A DNA stretch of 64,000 nucleotides from the NCBI GenBank assembly GCA_965178655.1, contig OZ238266.1, positions 1,054,001 to 1,118,000 on the forward strand, given 5' to 3'. Origin of the DNA: GCA-2733415 sp965178655 (GTDB taxonomy: Bacteria > Bacteroidota > Bacteroidia > Flavobacteriales > Flavobacteriaceae). Under the pieces are notes generated by a model. It was not told where the DNA came from, did no database searches, and was given only the letters and a program-made list of their open reading frames with translations. The translations under genes were made by a program, and so were the position numbers. Below are positions 51,941 to 60,990 of this stretch, piece after piece; the stretch's first letter is position 1, and each line of letters begins with the position of its first letter.

Positions 51941-54900
51941 ATGATGAATTTATACACTTTTAAAAAAACCATGAGCATAGGAGTTTTTGCTCTTATTACC
52001 CTTTTTGGATTTGCTCAAAACAAAGAGCAAGTAGCCGAAATTACTAAGGATTATGATTTAGAAAAACTACAGCAAATGGCGTCTGCTTCTGAGCAACACT
52101 ATTTTGCTGAATTAGCAAAAGCAACCGAAGTTGCAAAACAAAGAGGTTTACCGGTCCGTTATACTGATGACCATGGTACTGTTTTTGAATTACAAAAATT
52201 AGATGCCGACGGAAACCTTATCTATTACAAAACATTTAACTCTGCTGCTGCAAACTCTACTAGAGCAAACTGGATGCACAATGGTGGTGGATTAGGATTA
52301 AATGTTGAAGGGCAAGGAATGGTTGCCTATGTATGGGATGAAGGAATTCCAAGACTTACACACCAAGAATATGATGGTGCTGGTGGTACTGATCGTGTTG
52401 CTTCAGGAGATGGATCAACAACTACCTCTTCGCACGGTGCACACGTTACCGGAACTATTGTTGCTTCAGGAGTAACAGCACAGGCAAAAGGAATGGCGCC
52501 ACAAGCAACTGCTTTTGGACACAACTGGACAAATGACCTTGCAGAAGCAACAACTGCTGCTGCAAACGGAATGTTATTATCAAACCACTCTTACGGATAT
52601 GGTGCTGATGATATTTCAGACTGGTGGTTTGGTGCTTATATTCAAGTTGCAAGAGAATGGGATGTATTAATGCATAATGCACCATACTATTTAATGATTG
52701 CTTCTGCAGGAAATGACGGCGCAAACAATTCTGCAAATGCCGATCCTAACGGAGGATTTTCTCAATACGATAAAATGTCGGGAGATAAAATGGCTAAAAA
52801 CAGTTTAACTGTTGCTAACGGTAATGATGCTTCAATTTCAACCGTCGATGGTAGTTTAATATCTGCTTCTAGAAACTACTCAAGTAGTGAAGGACCTGCA
52901 GATGATTTACGTGTAAAGCCTGAAATAATGGGTAATGGTGAAGGTGTATACTCTACTACTAATTCTTCAGACTCATCATACGGTTCTTTCTCTGGAACAT
53001 CTATGGCAGCGCCAAACGTAACAGGATCTTTACTTTTATTACAACAACATTACAACGATACAAACGGGGTATTCATGAAAGCGGCTACCTTAAAAGGCTT
53101 AGCTATGCATACTGCCGATGATATTCAAGGTGCTGGACCAGATGCACAAACAGGATGGGGACTTTTAAATATCAAAAAAGCTGCCGAAACAATTAATGCA
53201 GTTGGGTTTCAATCTGTAATTACTGAGGCTACTCTTAATAGTGGAGAAAGTTACTCTATTACTGTACAATCTGATAACGTAAACAGTCTTTTAGCGTCTA
53301 TTTCTTGGACAGATTTACCAGGAGTAGCAAACACAGGTACATCTAATGATGCTACACCTGCCTTAGTAAATGATTTAGATATTAGAATAACACAGGGCAG
53401 CAACACTTACTTTCCTTGGAAATTAACTGCTGTTAATGCAAACGGACAAGCAGACAACAACGTTGACCCTTTTGAAAGAGTTGATGTTACAGGAGCTTCT
53501 GGGACATACACTATTACTATTACAAACAAAGGAACACTTTCTGGAGGAAGTCAAAATTTCTCTTTAATTGTTACTGGAGTGTCTGCAAACTTTACCATTA
53601 CTAATAATGGTGCTGAAGCACAAGCAATATGTAATACAACTACAGATAGCGCTACATTTGGATTTGATTTTCAACAAACAGGTGCACTTACAACTACTTT
53701 CTCTGCAACAGGATTACCAGCAGGAGCAGTTGCAACATTTACGCCTGCAACATTAAATGCTACTGGAACTTTTAATGCTGTTTTTAGTAATCTAAGTGCT
53801 GTTGCCCCTGGTATTTATACTATTGGTGTAACTGGTGATGATGGTGATGATGTTATTACTGTTGAGGTTACACTACATGTTGTACAAGCAGACTATAGTG
53901 CTTTTCCACAATCTTTAGACACACCTACAACAGGAACTAATGCGCTTGGAGCAAATGTAGCTCTAACATGGATTGCAAATGACAATGCAGAAACCTATAC
54001 TGTTGATGTTGCAACAGATGCAGCATTTACATCAATAATTGACACTAATACAACTAGTGATTTAACCTATACTACCGAAGGATTGACTGATGGTACTGTC
54101 TATTATTGGAGGGTGCAACCTAACAACAGTTGTGCTGCAGGGAATTACTCTAATATTTACAGTTTTCAAACAGGAATTGAAGGATGTACGTCTGTAACAC
54201 AAAGTACTGATACTGCAATTCCAGATCAAGCTATGGTAACCTCAGCAATGCATTATGTAGATGACTTTACCATACATGACGCAAATGTTACTGTTGATTA
54301 TGACCATACTTGGATTGGAGATGTAAAGCTTACATTAATCTCTCCTGCAGGAACAAGAGTTAAATTAATTGATGTTGTAACATGTACTACTGAAACTAAC
54401 TTCAACTTTAAGTTCGATGATGAAGCTGCTACAGCTATTGACTGTACTGCAGGACAAGCAAATTACCCTGCGGTAAGCACTTACCAACCAGTAGAAGCTT
54501 TGTCATTATTTAACGGAGAAAACTCTGTAGGAACATGGGTATTAGAAATTTCTGACGAAGGAACAAATGATATTGGTACTGTTAATGAATGGACATTAGA
54601 GCTATGTACTTCTGGAGGATCAACTATTGCAGCGCCTTCATTTGTAAATAATGGAATTGTTGGTACAGCAAGTACAACCTACACAATTCTTTCTTCAGAT
54701 ATTGAAGCGACTACAGCAGCAGAAACTGCCGCACAGCAGATTTACACATTAATGACTCCTCCTGTATACGGAACACTTGAGTTAAGCGGAACGTTACTAG
54801 TTTCAGGAAACACATTTACTCAAGATGACATAAACACAGGTTTAGTAACTTATACAAATACGGAAACAGGTGATTTTGATGATGAATTCTTTGTAGACAT

Positions 54901-55231
54901 TTCAAACGCATTAGGCGGATGGTTATCTAACCAAGATATTAATATAAATGATGGTTTAGCTATTGGTGATTTTGAATTAGGAGAACTTGAAGTTTGGCCA
55001 AACCCAACTCAAGGAATTGTAAACATTCACATAAACACTGCAACAAACAATCCTGTTGCAATATCATTATTTGATATTCAAGGACGTAAAGTTTTCAGTA
55101 CTACTAAAAAAGCTACTTCTGGAACATTTACTAACCGTTTAGACTTCTCTGCTGTTGCTAATGGCGTATATCTATTAGACATACAACAAGGTAACAAGAA
55201 AACTACTAAGCGTATTGTTATTAACCACTAG
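51941..55231 (+). CDS. Secreted subtilisin-like (S8) protease with T9SS type A sorting domain
   Basis: 1096 residues. Signal peptide to ~residue 25 (LFGFAQ), a propeptide-like region to ~115, then the S8 domain with Asp 133 (AYVWDEGIP), His 165 (TSSHGAHVTG), the oxyanion Asn in SAGNDG and Ser 354 (SGTSMAAP). Next come beta-sandwich domains, including a fibronectin type III-like segment (TYTVDVATDAAF) and a P/homo B domain (IPDQAMVTSAMHYV start, LEISDEGTNDIGTVNEWTLEL end), known from proprotein convertases. The final ~80 residues (ELEVWPNPTQGI, LFDIQGRKVFS, GVYLLDI, TTKRIVI) are a type A T9SS sorting domain, cleaved on export. Likely a cell-surface or released protease for protein degradation. 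Single gene with its own promoter and terminator. Confidence 0.94.
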   Translation: MMNLYTFKKTMSIGVFALITLFGFAQNKEQVAEITKDYDLEKLQQMASASEQHYFAELAKATEVAKQRGLPVRYTDDHGTVFELQKLDADGNLIYYKTFNSAAANSTRANWMHNGGGLGLNVEGQGMVAYVWDEGIPRLTHQEYDGAGGTDRVASGDGSTTTSSHGAHVTGTIVASGVTAQAKGMAPQATAFGHNWTNDLAEATTAAANGMLLSNHSYGYGADDISDWWFGAYIQVAREWDVLMHNAPYYLMIASAGNDGANNSANADPNGGFSQYDKMSGDKMAKNSLTVANGNDASISTVDGSLISASRNYSSSEGPADDLRVKPEIMGNGEGVYSTTNSSDSSYGSFSGTSMAAPNVTGSLLLLQQHYNDTNGVFMKAATLKGLAMHTADDIQGAGPDAQTGWGLLNIKKAAETINAVGFQSVITEATLNSGESYSITVQSDNVNSLLASISWTDLPGVANTGTSNDATPALVNDLDIRITQGSNTYFPWKLTAVNANGQADNNVDPFERVDVTGASGTYTITITNKGTLSGGSQNFSLIVTGVSANFTITNNGAEAQAICNTTTDSATFGFDFQQTGALTTTFSATGLPAGAVATFTPATLNATGTFNAVFSNLSAVAPGIYTIGVTGDDGDDVITVEVTLHVVQADYSAFPQSLDTPTTGTNALGANVALTWIANDNAETYTVDVATDAAFTSIIDTNTTSDLTYTTEGLTDGTVYYWRVQPNNSCAAGNYSNIYSFQTGIEGCTSVTQSTDTAIPDQAMVTSAMHYVDDFTIHDANVTVDYDHTWIGDVKLTLISPAGTRVKLIDVVTCTTETNFNFKFDDEAATAIDCTAGQANYPAVSTYQPVEALSLFNGENSVGTWVLEISDEGTNDIGTVNEWTLELCTSGGSTIAAPSFVNNGIVGTASTTYTILSSDIEATTAAETAAQQIYTLMTPPVYGTLELSGTLLVSGNTFTQDDINTGLVTYTNTETGDFDDEFFVDISNALGGWLSNQDININDGLAIGDFELGELEVWPNPTQGIVNIHINTATNNPVAISLFDIQGRKVFSTTKKATSGTFTNRLDFSAVANGVYLLDIQQGNKKTTKRIVINH

Positions 55232-55250
55232 TAACAATAACATAAAAACA

Positions 55251-55280
55251 AAAAAGCCACGCATATGCGTGGCTTTTTTG
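55251..55280. terminator. Terminator of the subtilase gene
   Basis: A 13-base stem aaaaagccacgca / tgcgtggcttttt with T-run. Nearly the same stem occurs at 31-47. Confidence 0.88.
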
Positions 55281-55318
55281 TTTTTACATCGAAAAGAATT
55301 TCTATAAGGCTGTTAACA

Positions 55319-56041
55319 TTACTTATTAATATAAACCACTTCTTCTTTAGCAAGTAAAGCTTGTCGTCTATAACGTAAAAAAACTTGCGCAATGGCTATG
55401 ACATCTTTTTCACAATAATCTACAATTCGTTTTAAGTTATTTTCCTTATAAAACACACTACCCACTTCACTCCCATCTATATCGTCTTTTGGTGAGGGGA
55501 TGTTTAAAATACTCGTCAATAATTTTAATGATGTATAATGCTTGTAGTCTCCAAACTTCCACAACTCCATAGTGTCAAGATGTGGTATTTCCCATGGTTT
55601 TTTACCAAACATTTGCAATGGTTTTGGTATTTCAACTTGATGAATAACCATGCGTCTAGCAATATAGGGGAAATCAAATTCCTTACCATTATGGGCACAC
55701 AACAAGTGATGTGGCTTACAAAAATATGTGTCTAATAAATTTTTAAAATCTAACAACAATTGCTGCTCATCTCCTGCAAAGGAAGTTATCCTAAAGCTTC
55801 TATTTTTATGTGATAATGATGTAAAGCAACCTACCGATACACATACAATCTTACCAAATTCTGCCCAAATACCTGCACGGTCATAAAACTGCTCAGCAGT
55901 ATATTCCTCTCCGCGTTTGTATTTTGTTTTGTTGGCCCAAAGTTTTTGTGTGTCTGCACTTAATTCCTGATATGTTGCATACTCAGGAACAGTTTCGATA
56001 TCTAAAAATAAGATATGCTCATTTTTTATATTAGTCATCAT
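55319..56041 (-). CDS. Predicted 3'-5' exonuclease (DEDDy, PolB-exo-like)
   Basis: 240 residues with an RNase H-like DnaQ fold. Acidic sites: LFLDIETVPE (Asp and Glu of motif ExoI), HNGKEFDFPYIARR (ExoII, Asp in FDF) and YCEKDVIAIAQVF (ExoIII with Tyr and Asp, making it DEDDy). Predicted to remove nucleotides from 3' ends. Proteins of this type resemble the exonuclease domain of family B polymerases but lack the polymerase; their cellular role is not well known. The tandem ATGs at 56041 and 56038 are equally possible starts. Separate from the downstream hem genes. Confidence 0.85.
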   Translation of the reverse strand: MMTNIKNEHILFLDIETVPEYATYQELSADTQKLWANKTKYKRGEEYTAEQFYDRAGIWAEFGKIVCVSVGCFTSLSHKNRSFRITSFAGDEQQLLLDFKNLLDTYFCKPHHLLCAHNGKEFDFPYIARRMVIHQVEIPKPLQMFGKKPWEIPHLDTMELWKFGDYKHYTSLKLLTSILNIPSPKDDIDGSEVGSVFYKENNLKRIVDYCEKDVIAIAQVFLRYRRQALLAKEEVVYINK

Positions 56042-56129
56042 ACTACAGTAGTTTTAGTTAACTATTTAGTGTAGTAATTTTCTTGGGAAAGAATCTTGTA
56101 TCAAGATACGGAAAATAAATTACTTTAAC

Positions 56130-56657
56130 TTAAAACAACGATTGCTGGGCGGTGTTTAAGGCGCCTTCTAGTGTAAGCAATGCTTTTTTAGTAGGTAGTC
56201 CGCCTGCATAACCTACCAAACTGCCATCTTTACCTATAATACGATGACAAGGAATTATTATAGCTATAGTATTGGCGCCATTGGCACTTGCAACTGCACG
56301 TATTGCTTTAGGGTTGCTTAACTGTTCTGAAAGCCCTAAATAACTATCGGTTTTACCATAAGGAATTTGCAATAGTTCTTCCCACACTGTTTTTTGAAAT
56401 GTTGTACCAACCAAAAGCAATGGTATTGTAAAAACTGTACGTTGTTTATTAAAATACTCGGAGAGTTCTTTCTTGGTCTGATCTATAACCGCTGTAGTAC
56501 CTTCTTTAAATGAGGCCTCAAGCATTTTTTGAAGTTTGATATCTAATGTGTTCCGCATTTTTCTATACCGCCAGTCACACAAGCATATCTTATTATCAAA
56601 ACACCCTATGACTAATTCGCCATAGGGTGTTTTGAAATATGTGATGTAAATCGTCAT
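56130..56657 (-). CDS. ogt: Methylated-DNA-protein cysteine methyltransferase
   Basis: 175 residues. The protein repairs O6-methylguanine by transferring the alkyl group to its own cysteine in a suicide reaction. The active site is IIPCHRIIG, with the helix-turn-helix QIPYGKTDSYLGLSEQLSNP and the C-terminal GGLPTKKALLTLEG. The N-terminal domain is of the Ogt type. It starts exactly after the hemB stop codon, so it is the last gene of hemE-hemF-hemB-ogt, an unusual passenger in a haem operon. Confidence 0.95.
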   Translation of the reverse strand: MTIYITYFKTPYGELVIGCFDNKICLCDWRYRKMRNTLDIKLQKMLEASFKEGTTAVIDQTKKELSEYFNKQRTVFTIPLLLVGTTFQKTVWEELLQIPYGKTDSYLGLSEQLSNPKAIRAVASANGANTIAIIIPCHRIIGKDGSLVGYAGGLPTKKALLTLEGALNTAQQSLF

Positions 56658-57632
56658 TTACGATAACAGTTTTACAATGTCTTTTGCAAAATAACTGGCA
56701 ATTATATCGGCTCCTGCACGTTTAAACGCCATGGTGCTTTCCATCATAGCCTGATCGTGATTTAACCAACCTTTTTCGGCAGCTGCCTTTATCATAGCAT
56801 ACTCACCACTTACTTGGTATACTGCTACTGGAACATCAAATTCGTTTTTTACTTCTCGTACAATATCAAGGTATGGCATTCCGGGTTTTACCATAACAAT
56901 ATCAGCGCCTTCATCAATATCCATTTCTGTTTCACGGAGGGCTTCAAAACGATTAGCAATATCCATCTGATATGTTTTCTTATCGCCAAAACCAGGTGCA
57001 GAATCTAAGGCGTCTCTAAACGGGCCATAAAATGCAGAAGCATATTTTGCCGAGTAGCTCATAATACCAGTATCTACAAATCCTTCGTCTTCTAAAGCTT
57101 CACGAATTACGCCTATTCTACCATCCATCATGTCACTCGGTGCTACAAAATTAGCGCCAGCTTCAGCATGAGAGACTGACATTTCTGCCAACACCTCAGC
57201 AGTTTCATCATTTAAAATAATACCATCTTCAACAATGCCATCATGTCCATAAGACGAGTACGGATCTAAGGCAACATCTGTCATGACTAACATCTCTGGA
57301 CAAGCATCTTTTACCGTTTGTATAGCGCGTTGCATTAATCCGTTTTTATTTAATGCCTCCGTACCTTTATTATCTTTTAAATTATCGGGTACTTTTACAA
57401 ATAACAATACCGATTTTAAGCCCATTGCCCAAAGTGCTTTTACCTCCATATAAAGTAGGTCTAAACTAAAACGATAGTAATTAGGCATTGAAGTTATTTC
57501 TTCTTTAACACCCATTCCTTCCACTACAAAAAGAGGAACTAAAAAATCATTTGGGGTAATATTATTTTCGCGTACTAATGCACGTACAGCTTTATTGATA
57601 CGTAAGCGTCTATTTCGTCGTAATGGGTACAT
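56658..57632 (-). CDS. hemB: Delta-aminolevulinate dehydratase
   Basis: 324 residues. HemB joins two 5-aminolevulinate molecules into porphobilinogen. Active-site lysines lie in MSYSAKYASAFYGPFRDA and in IVMVKPGMPYLDI. The metal loop reads TDVALDPYSSYGHDG: the cysteines of zinc-type enzymes are replaced by Ala/Asp residues, so this is the non-zinc (magnesium-type or metal-independent) class. Third gene of hemE-hemF-hemB-ogt, starting one base after hemF ends. Confidence 0.97.
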   Translation of the reverse strand: MYPLRRNRRLRINKAVRALVRENNITPNDFLVPLFVVEGMGVKEEITSMPNYYRFSLDLLYMEVKALWAMGLKSVLLFVKVPDNLKDNKGTEALNKNGLMQRAIQTVKDACPEMLVMTDVALDPYSSYGHDGIVEDGIILNDETAEVLAEMSVSHAEAGANFVAPSDMMDGRIGVIREALEDEGFVDTGIMSYSAKYASAFYGPFRDALDSAPGFGDKKTYQMDIANRFEALRETEMDIDEGADIVMVKPGMPYLDIVREVKNEFDVPVAVYQVSGEYAMIKAAAEKGWLNHDQAMMESTMAFKRAGADIIASYFAKDIVKLLS

Positions 57633-57633
57633 A

Positions 57634-58536
57634 TTAAATCCAGTTTTTAGGGTTTTGTAATACGGCTACTAATTTTTCTTCGTTACTTCCTGCTTCAGGT
57701 GTATGGTTATAATGCCATTGTACTGCAGGCGGTAAACTCATTAAAATACTTTCAATTCGTCCGTTTGTTTTTAACCCGAATATTGTGCCTTTATCATGAA
57801 CTAAATTAAATTCTACATAGCGACCACGGCGAATTTCTTGCCATTGCCTTTGTGCAGTATTAAAAGGCGTTTCTTTTCGTTTTTCTACAATAGGAATATA
57901 ACTTTCAATAAAACTATCTCCTATTTCAATTACAAAATTATACCTGTCTTGTAAGCTTGTATTGGCATCTTCTTTTAGGTAATCAAAAAATAAACCGCCT
58001 ATACCTCTTGCTTCATTTCGGTGTGCGTTATAAAAATACTCATCGCAACGTTTTTTATATTTTGGGTAAAATGCTGTATCGTGTTTATCGCAGGCTGTTT
58101 TACAAACCTGGTGAAAATGGATAGCATCATCATCAAATAAATAATATGGGGTTAAATCTTGCCCACCTCCAAACCATTGGGTTACAATATTGCCGTTTTC
58201 ATCATACATTTCAAAATAACGCCAATTAGCATGTACTGTTGGTACAAACGGATTTTTAGGATGCAGCACTAAACTCAATCCACAGGCAAAAAAATTACCT
58301 TCTTGCACATTTAATTGCTTGCGCAATACTTCTGGTAATACGCCGTGAACTGCAGATATGTTTACGCCACCTTTTTCAAAAACTTTACCGTTTTCAATAA
58401 CACGTGTTCTTCCGCCGCCACCTTCTGGACGTTCCCAAAGATCTTCGGCAAATGTTGCTACGCCATCTACAGCCTCAACAGCTGCACAAATACGGTCTTG
58501 TAATTGGTGTATATAGGATTGAAATTGTGCTTTCAT
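57634..58536 (-). CDS. hemF: Coproporphyrinogen III oxidase, oxygen-dependent
   Basis: 300 residues, the aerobic HemF enzyme that decarboxylates coproporphyrinogen III to protoporphyrinogen IX with O2. Visible: GGGGRTRV, GVNISAVHG, VPTVHANWRYFE, WFGGGQDLTPYYLFDDDA and RGRYVEFNLVHDKGTIFGL. Its presence indicates haem synthesis under aerobic conditions. It starts right after the hemE stop codon. Confidence 0.97.
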   Translation of the reverse strand: MKAQFQSYIHQLQDRICAAVEAVDGVATFAEDLWERPEGGGGRTRVIENGKVFEKGGVNISAVHGVLPEVLRKQLNVQEGNFFACGLSLVLHPKNPFVPTVHANWRYFEMYDENGNIVTQWFGGGQDLTPYYLFDDDAIHFHQVCKTACDKHDTAFYPKYKKRCDEYFYNAHRNEARGIGGLFFDYLKEDANTSLQDRYNFVIEIGDSFIESYIPIVEKRKETPFNTAQRQWQEIRRGRYVEFNLVHDKGTIFGLKTNGRIESILMSLPPAVQWHYNHTPEAGSNEEKLVAVLQNPKNWI

Positions 58537-59562
58537 TTATTGTCCGTATTCTTTTACTGCATCAATAAATGCTTTGGCATTATCTAACGGAATGTTAGGC
58601 AAAATACCATGTCCTAAATTTACAATATACTTGTCTTTCCCAAACTCATTAATCATCTGAGTCACTTGCTTTTTAATTTCTGCTGGCGGTGATAATAACC
58701 TTGAAGGGTCAAAATTTCCTTGTAAAGTTATGTTTCCTCCGGTTAGTAATCTTGCATTTTTAGGTGTAATTGTCCAATCTACTCCTAAAGCAGATGCATT
58801 AGATTTTGCCATATCTTCTAGAGCAAACCAACAACCTTTACCAAAAGCAATTACAGGCGCATCATCTTTTAAAGCTTCTATAATTTGATTGATATAGTAC
58901 CATGAAAATTCTTGATAATCTGTAGGAGAAAGCATGCCTCCCCAAGAATCAAATAACTGCACTGCGTTTACACCTGCCACCACTTTTGCTTTTAGATATG
59001 CAATGGTAGTGTTGGTGATTTTCTGAAGTAACTCATGAGCAGCAACAGGGTTAGTAAAGCAAAATGCCTTTGCTTTATCAAAATTTTTGCTTCCTTGTCC
59101 TTGAACACAATAGCATAAGATTGTCCATGGTGATCCTGCAAAACCAATTAAAGGCACCTCATTGTTCAATTTTTCTTTAGTTGCTTTTATTCCCTCCATT
59201 ACATAGCCTAGTGAGTCTTGTATGTCTGGAATAATAGCAGCGTCTACGCCTTTTTTATCACGAATAGGGTTTGGAAGGTACGGTCCAAAATCAGGTTTCA
59301 TTTCCACTTCTATATTCATAGCTTGTGGTATTACCAAAATATCTGAAAATAGTATAGCGGCATCCATTCCATATCGTCTAATAGGTTGTACCGTTATTTC
59401 TGAGGCCAATTCTGGTTGACGACATCTCGTGAAAAAATCATATTTTTTACGAATTTCCATAAACTCTGGTAAGTATCGTCCTGCTTGACGCATCATCCAA
59501 ACTGGTGGTCTATCTACTGTTTCACCTTTTAATGCTCTTAAAAATAAATCGTTTTTTATCAT
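58537..59562 (-). CDS. hemE: Uroporphyrinogen decarboxylase
   Basis: 341 residues. HemE removes four carboxyl groups from uroporphyrinogen III. Visible: the N-terminal signature RPPVWMMRQAGRYLPE, the catalytic Asp in AILFSDILVIP, GFAGSPWTILCYCVQGQGSK, QLFDSWGGMLSP and the GHGILPNIP end. First gene of a compact operon hemE-hemF-hemB-ogt with gaps of zero to one base. The products catalyse non-consecutive steps, with hemC and hemD elsewhere. Confidence 0.98.
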   Translation of the reverse strand: MIKNDLFLRALKGETVDRPPVWMMRQAGRYLPEFMEIRKKYDFFTRCRQPELASEITVQPIRRYGMDAAILFSDILVIPQAMNIEVEMKPDFGPYLPNPIRDKKGVDAAIIPDIQDSLGYVMEGIKATKEKLNNEVPLIGFAGSPWTILCYCVQGQGSKNFDKAKAFCFTNPVAAHELLQKITNTTIAYLKAKVVAGVNAVQLFDSWGGMLSPTDYQEFSWYYINQIIEALKDDAPVIAFGKGCWFALEDMAKSNASALGVDWTITPKNARLLTGGNITLQGNFDPSRLLSPPAEIKKQVTQMINEFGKDKYIVNLGHGILPNIPLDNAKAFIDAVKEYGQ

Positions 59563-59691
59563 GCTATTTTTGTGCTAAGTATACTACTAATTTTATACCT
59601 ACAAAGATACTTTAATTGAAATAGATAGCCTTAGTATTTTATTGGATTTTTTTGAGCGTAAAAATGACACCTTAAATGCTACAAAAAAATG

Positions 59692-59699
59692 TATATTTG
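59692..59699 (+). promoter_or_regulatory. -7 element of cvpA
   Basis: TATATTTG, a perfect consensus match, about 43 bases before the ATG of the CvpA-family gene. Confidence 0.55.
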
Positions 59700-59742
59700 T
59701 CTTAACCTACCTACAGAAGTTGGGTTTACAACAGCATAATTT

Positions 59743-60258
59743 ATGAGTACTATTGATATTGTTTTAGGCGCTTTAATTCTTTTTGGAATGATTCGCGGGT
59801 TTATGAAAGGGTTATTTGTTGAGGTAGCCTCTTTAACTGCTTTAATTGCAGGGGTGTATGGCGCCATACATTTTTCTTATTTTGTCTCGGAAAAATTAGT
59901 TGCTTATGTTGAATGGGACGAACAATATATTAATGTTGCTGCTTTTGCTATTACATTTTTTATTATTGTTTTACTTATTTCACTTGCTGGAAAAGCATTT
60001 ACTAAACTGGCAGATTTTGCCGCTTTAGGGGTATTAAACAAACTACTAGGCGCGATTTTTGGGGGACTCAAATTTGGATTAATACTCAGTATTTTACTAC
60101 TTGTTTTTAGTAGGCTTAATAGTACTGTAGAATTTGTAAGTGAAGACAAAATAGAATCATCTATATTATATAGCCCTGTAAAAGACTTAGCGCCGCTAGT
60201 GTTTCCTACTATTATTAAACAAGAAGATGCACTTATAGAAGCTGTTATTGGAGAATAA
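59743..60258 (+). CDS. cvpA: CvpA family membrane protein
   Basis: 171 residues with four predicted membrane helices (VLGALILFGMIRGFMKGLF; SLTALIAGVYGAIHFSYF; VAAFAITFFIIVLLISLAG; GGLKFGLILSILLLVFSRL). The opening IDIVLGALILFGMIRGFMKG and the ADFAALGVLNKLLGAIFGG block are typical of CvpA proteins. First linked to colicin V production and implicated in envelope stress, but a molecular function is not established. A 24-base gap to the BI-1 gene suggests a two-gene membrane operon. Confidence 0.92.
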   Translation: MSTIDIVLGALILFGMIRGFMKGLFVEVASLTALIAGVYGAIHFSYFVSEKLVAYVEWDEQYINVAAFAITFFIIVLLISLAGKAFTKLADFAALGVLNKLLGAIFGGLKFGLILSILLLVFSRLNSTVEFVSEDKIESSILYSPVKDLAPLVFPTIIKQEDALIEAVIGE

Positions 60259-60282
60259 AATTATTAAAACACAACAACAAAC

Positions 60283-60978
60283 ATGAATACAAAACATTTT
60301 ACACAAGAACAGATTCAAGCAGAGCAAGCTAGCTTTATATCTAAAGTATATGGCTGGATGTCTGCCGCTTTAATCATTACAGGAGCAATTGCTTATTGGG
60401 TTTCTGAAACTCCAGAAGTGACCTCAATAATATTTGGCAGTAAACTTGTTTTTTATGGTTTGCTTATTGCCGAAATTGCTTGTGTAATTTACTTAGCTTC
60501 TGCCATTAAAAAAATGTCAGCTAGTACTGCTACACTAATGTTTATTGGGTATTCTGCACTTAACGGACTTACTATGGCCGCTGTGTTTTTAATTTTTACA
60601 AGCGCCTCTATTTATACCACTTTTTTAATAACTGCAACAACCTTTGGTATAATGAGTCTTTACGGATACTATACCAAACGTGATTTAACCTCTATGGGTA
60701 ACCTTGCAGGAATGGCATTAATCGGACTTATTATTGCCTCTGTGGTTAATATGTTTTTCCATAATGAAATGTTATACTGGATAACCACTTATGCTGGTGT
60801 ATTAATATTTGTAGGGCTTACTGCATATGATACACAGAAAATAAAAAACATGAACATTATTGGTAATGAAGGTACCGAAGAGGATAAAAAGGAAGCTATT
60901 ATGGGCGCCTTAACTCTATACTTAGATTTTATTAATATGTTTCTTTACCTATTACGAATATTCGGAGACAGAAAATAA
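60283..60978 (+). CDS. Bax inhibitor-1 (YbhL/YccA) family membrane protein
   Basis: 231 residues with seven predicted membrane helices. Family marks: FISKVYGWMSAALIITGAIAYW at the start, TLMFIGYSALNGLTMA, GYYTKRDLTSMGNLAGMALIG, GLTAYDTQKIKNM (the conserved Asp pair region) and LYLDFINMFLYLLRIFG. Bacterial BI-1 proteins include calcium-leak channels and regulators of FtsH; its role here is not known. Probably co-transcribed with cvpA. It ends 12 bases from the convergent ALDH gene. Confidence 0.94.
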   Translation: MNTKHFTQEQIQAEQASFISKVYGWMSAALIITGAIAYWVSETPEVTSIIFGSKLVFYGLLIAEIACVIYLASAIKKMSASTATLMFIGYSALNGLTMAAVFLIFTSASIYTTFLITATTFGIMSLYGYYTKRDLTSMGNLAGMALIGLIIASVVNMFFHNEMLYWITTYAGVLIFVGLTAYDTQKIKNMNIIGNEGTEEDKKEAIMGALTLYLDFINMFLYLLRIFGDRK

Positions 60979-60990
60979 GCCCATCCACTT

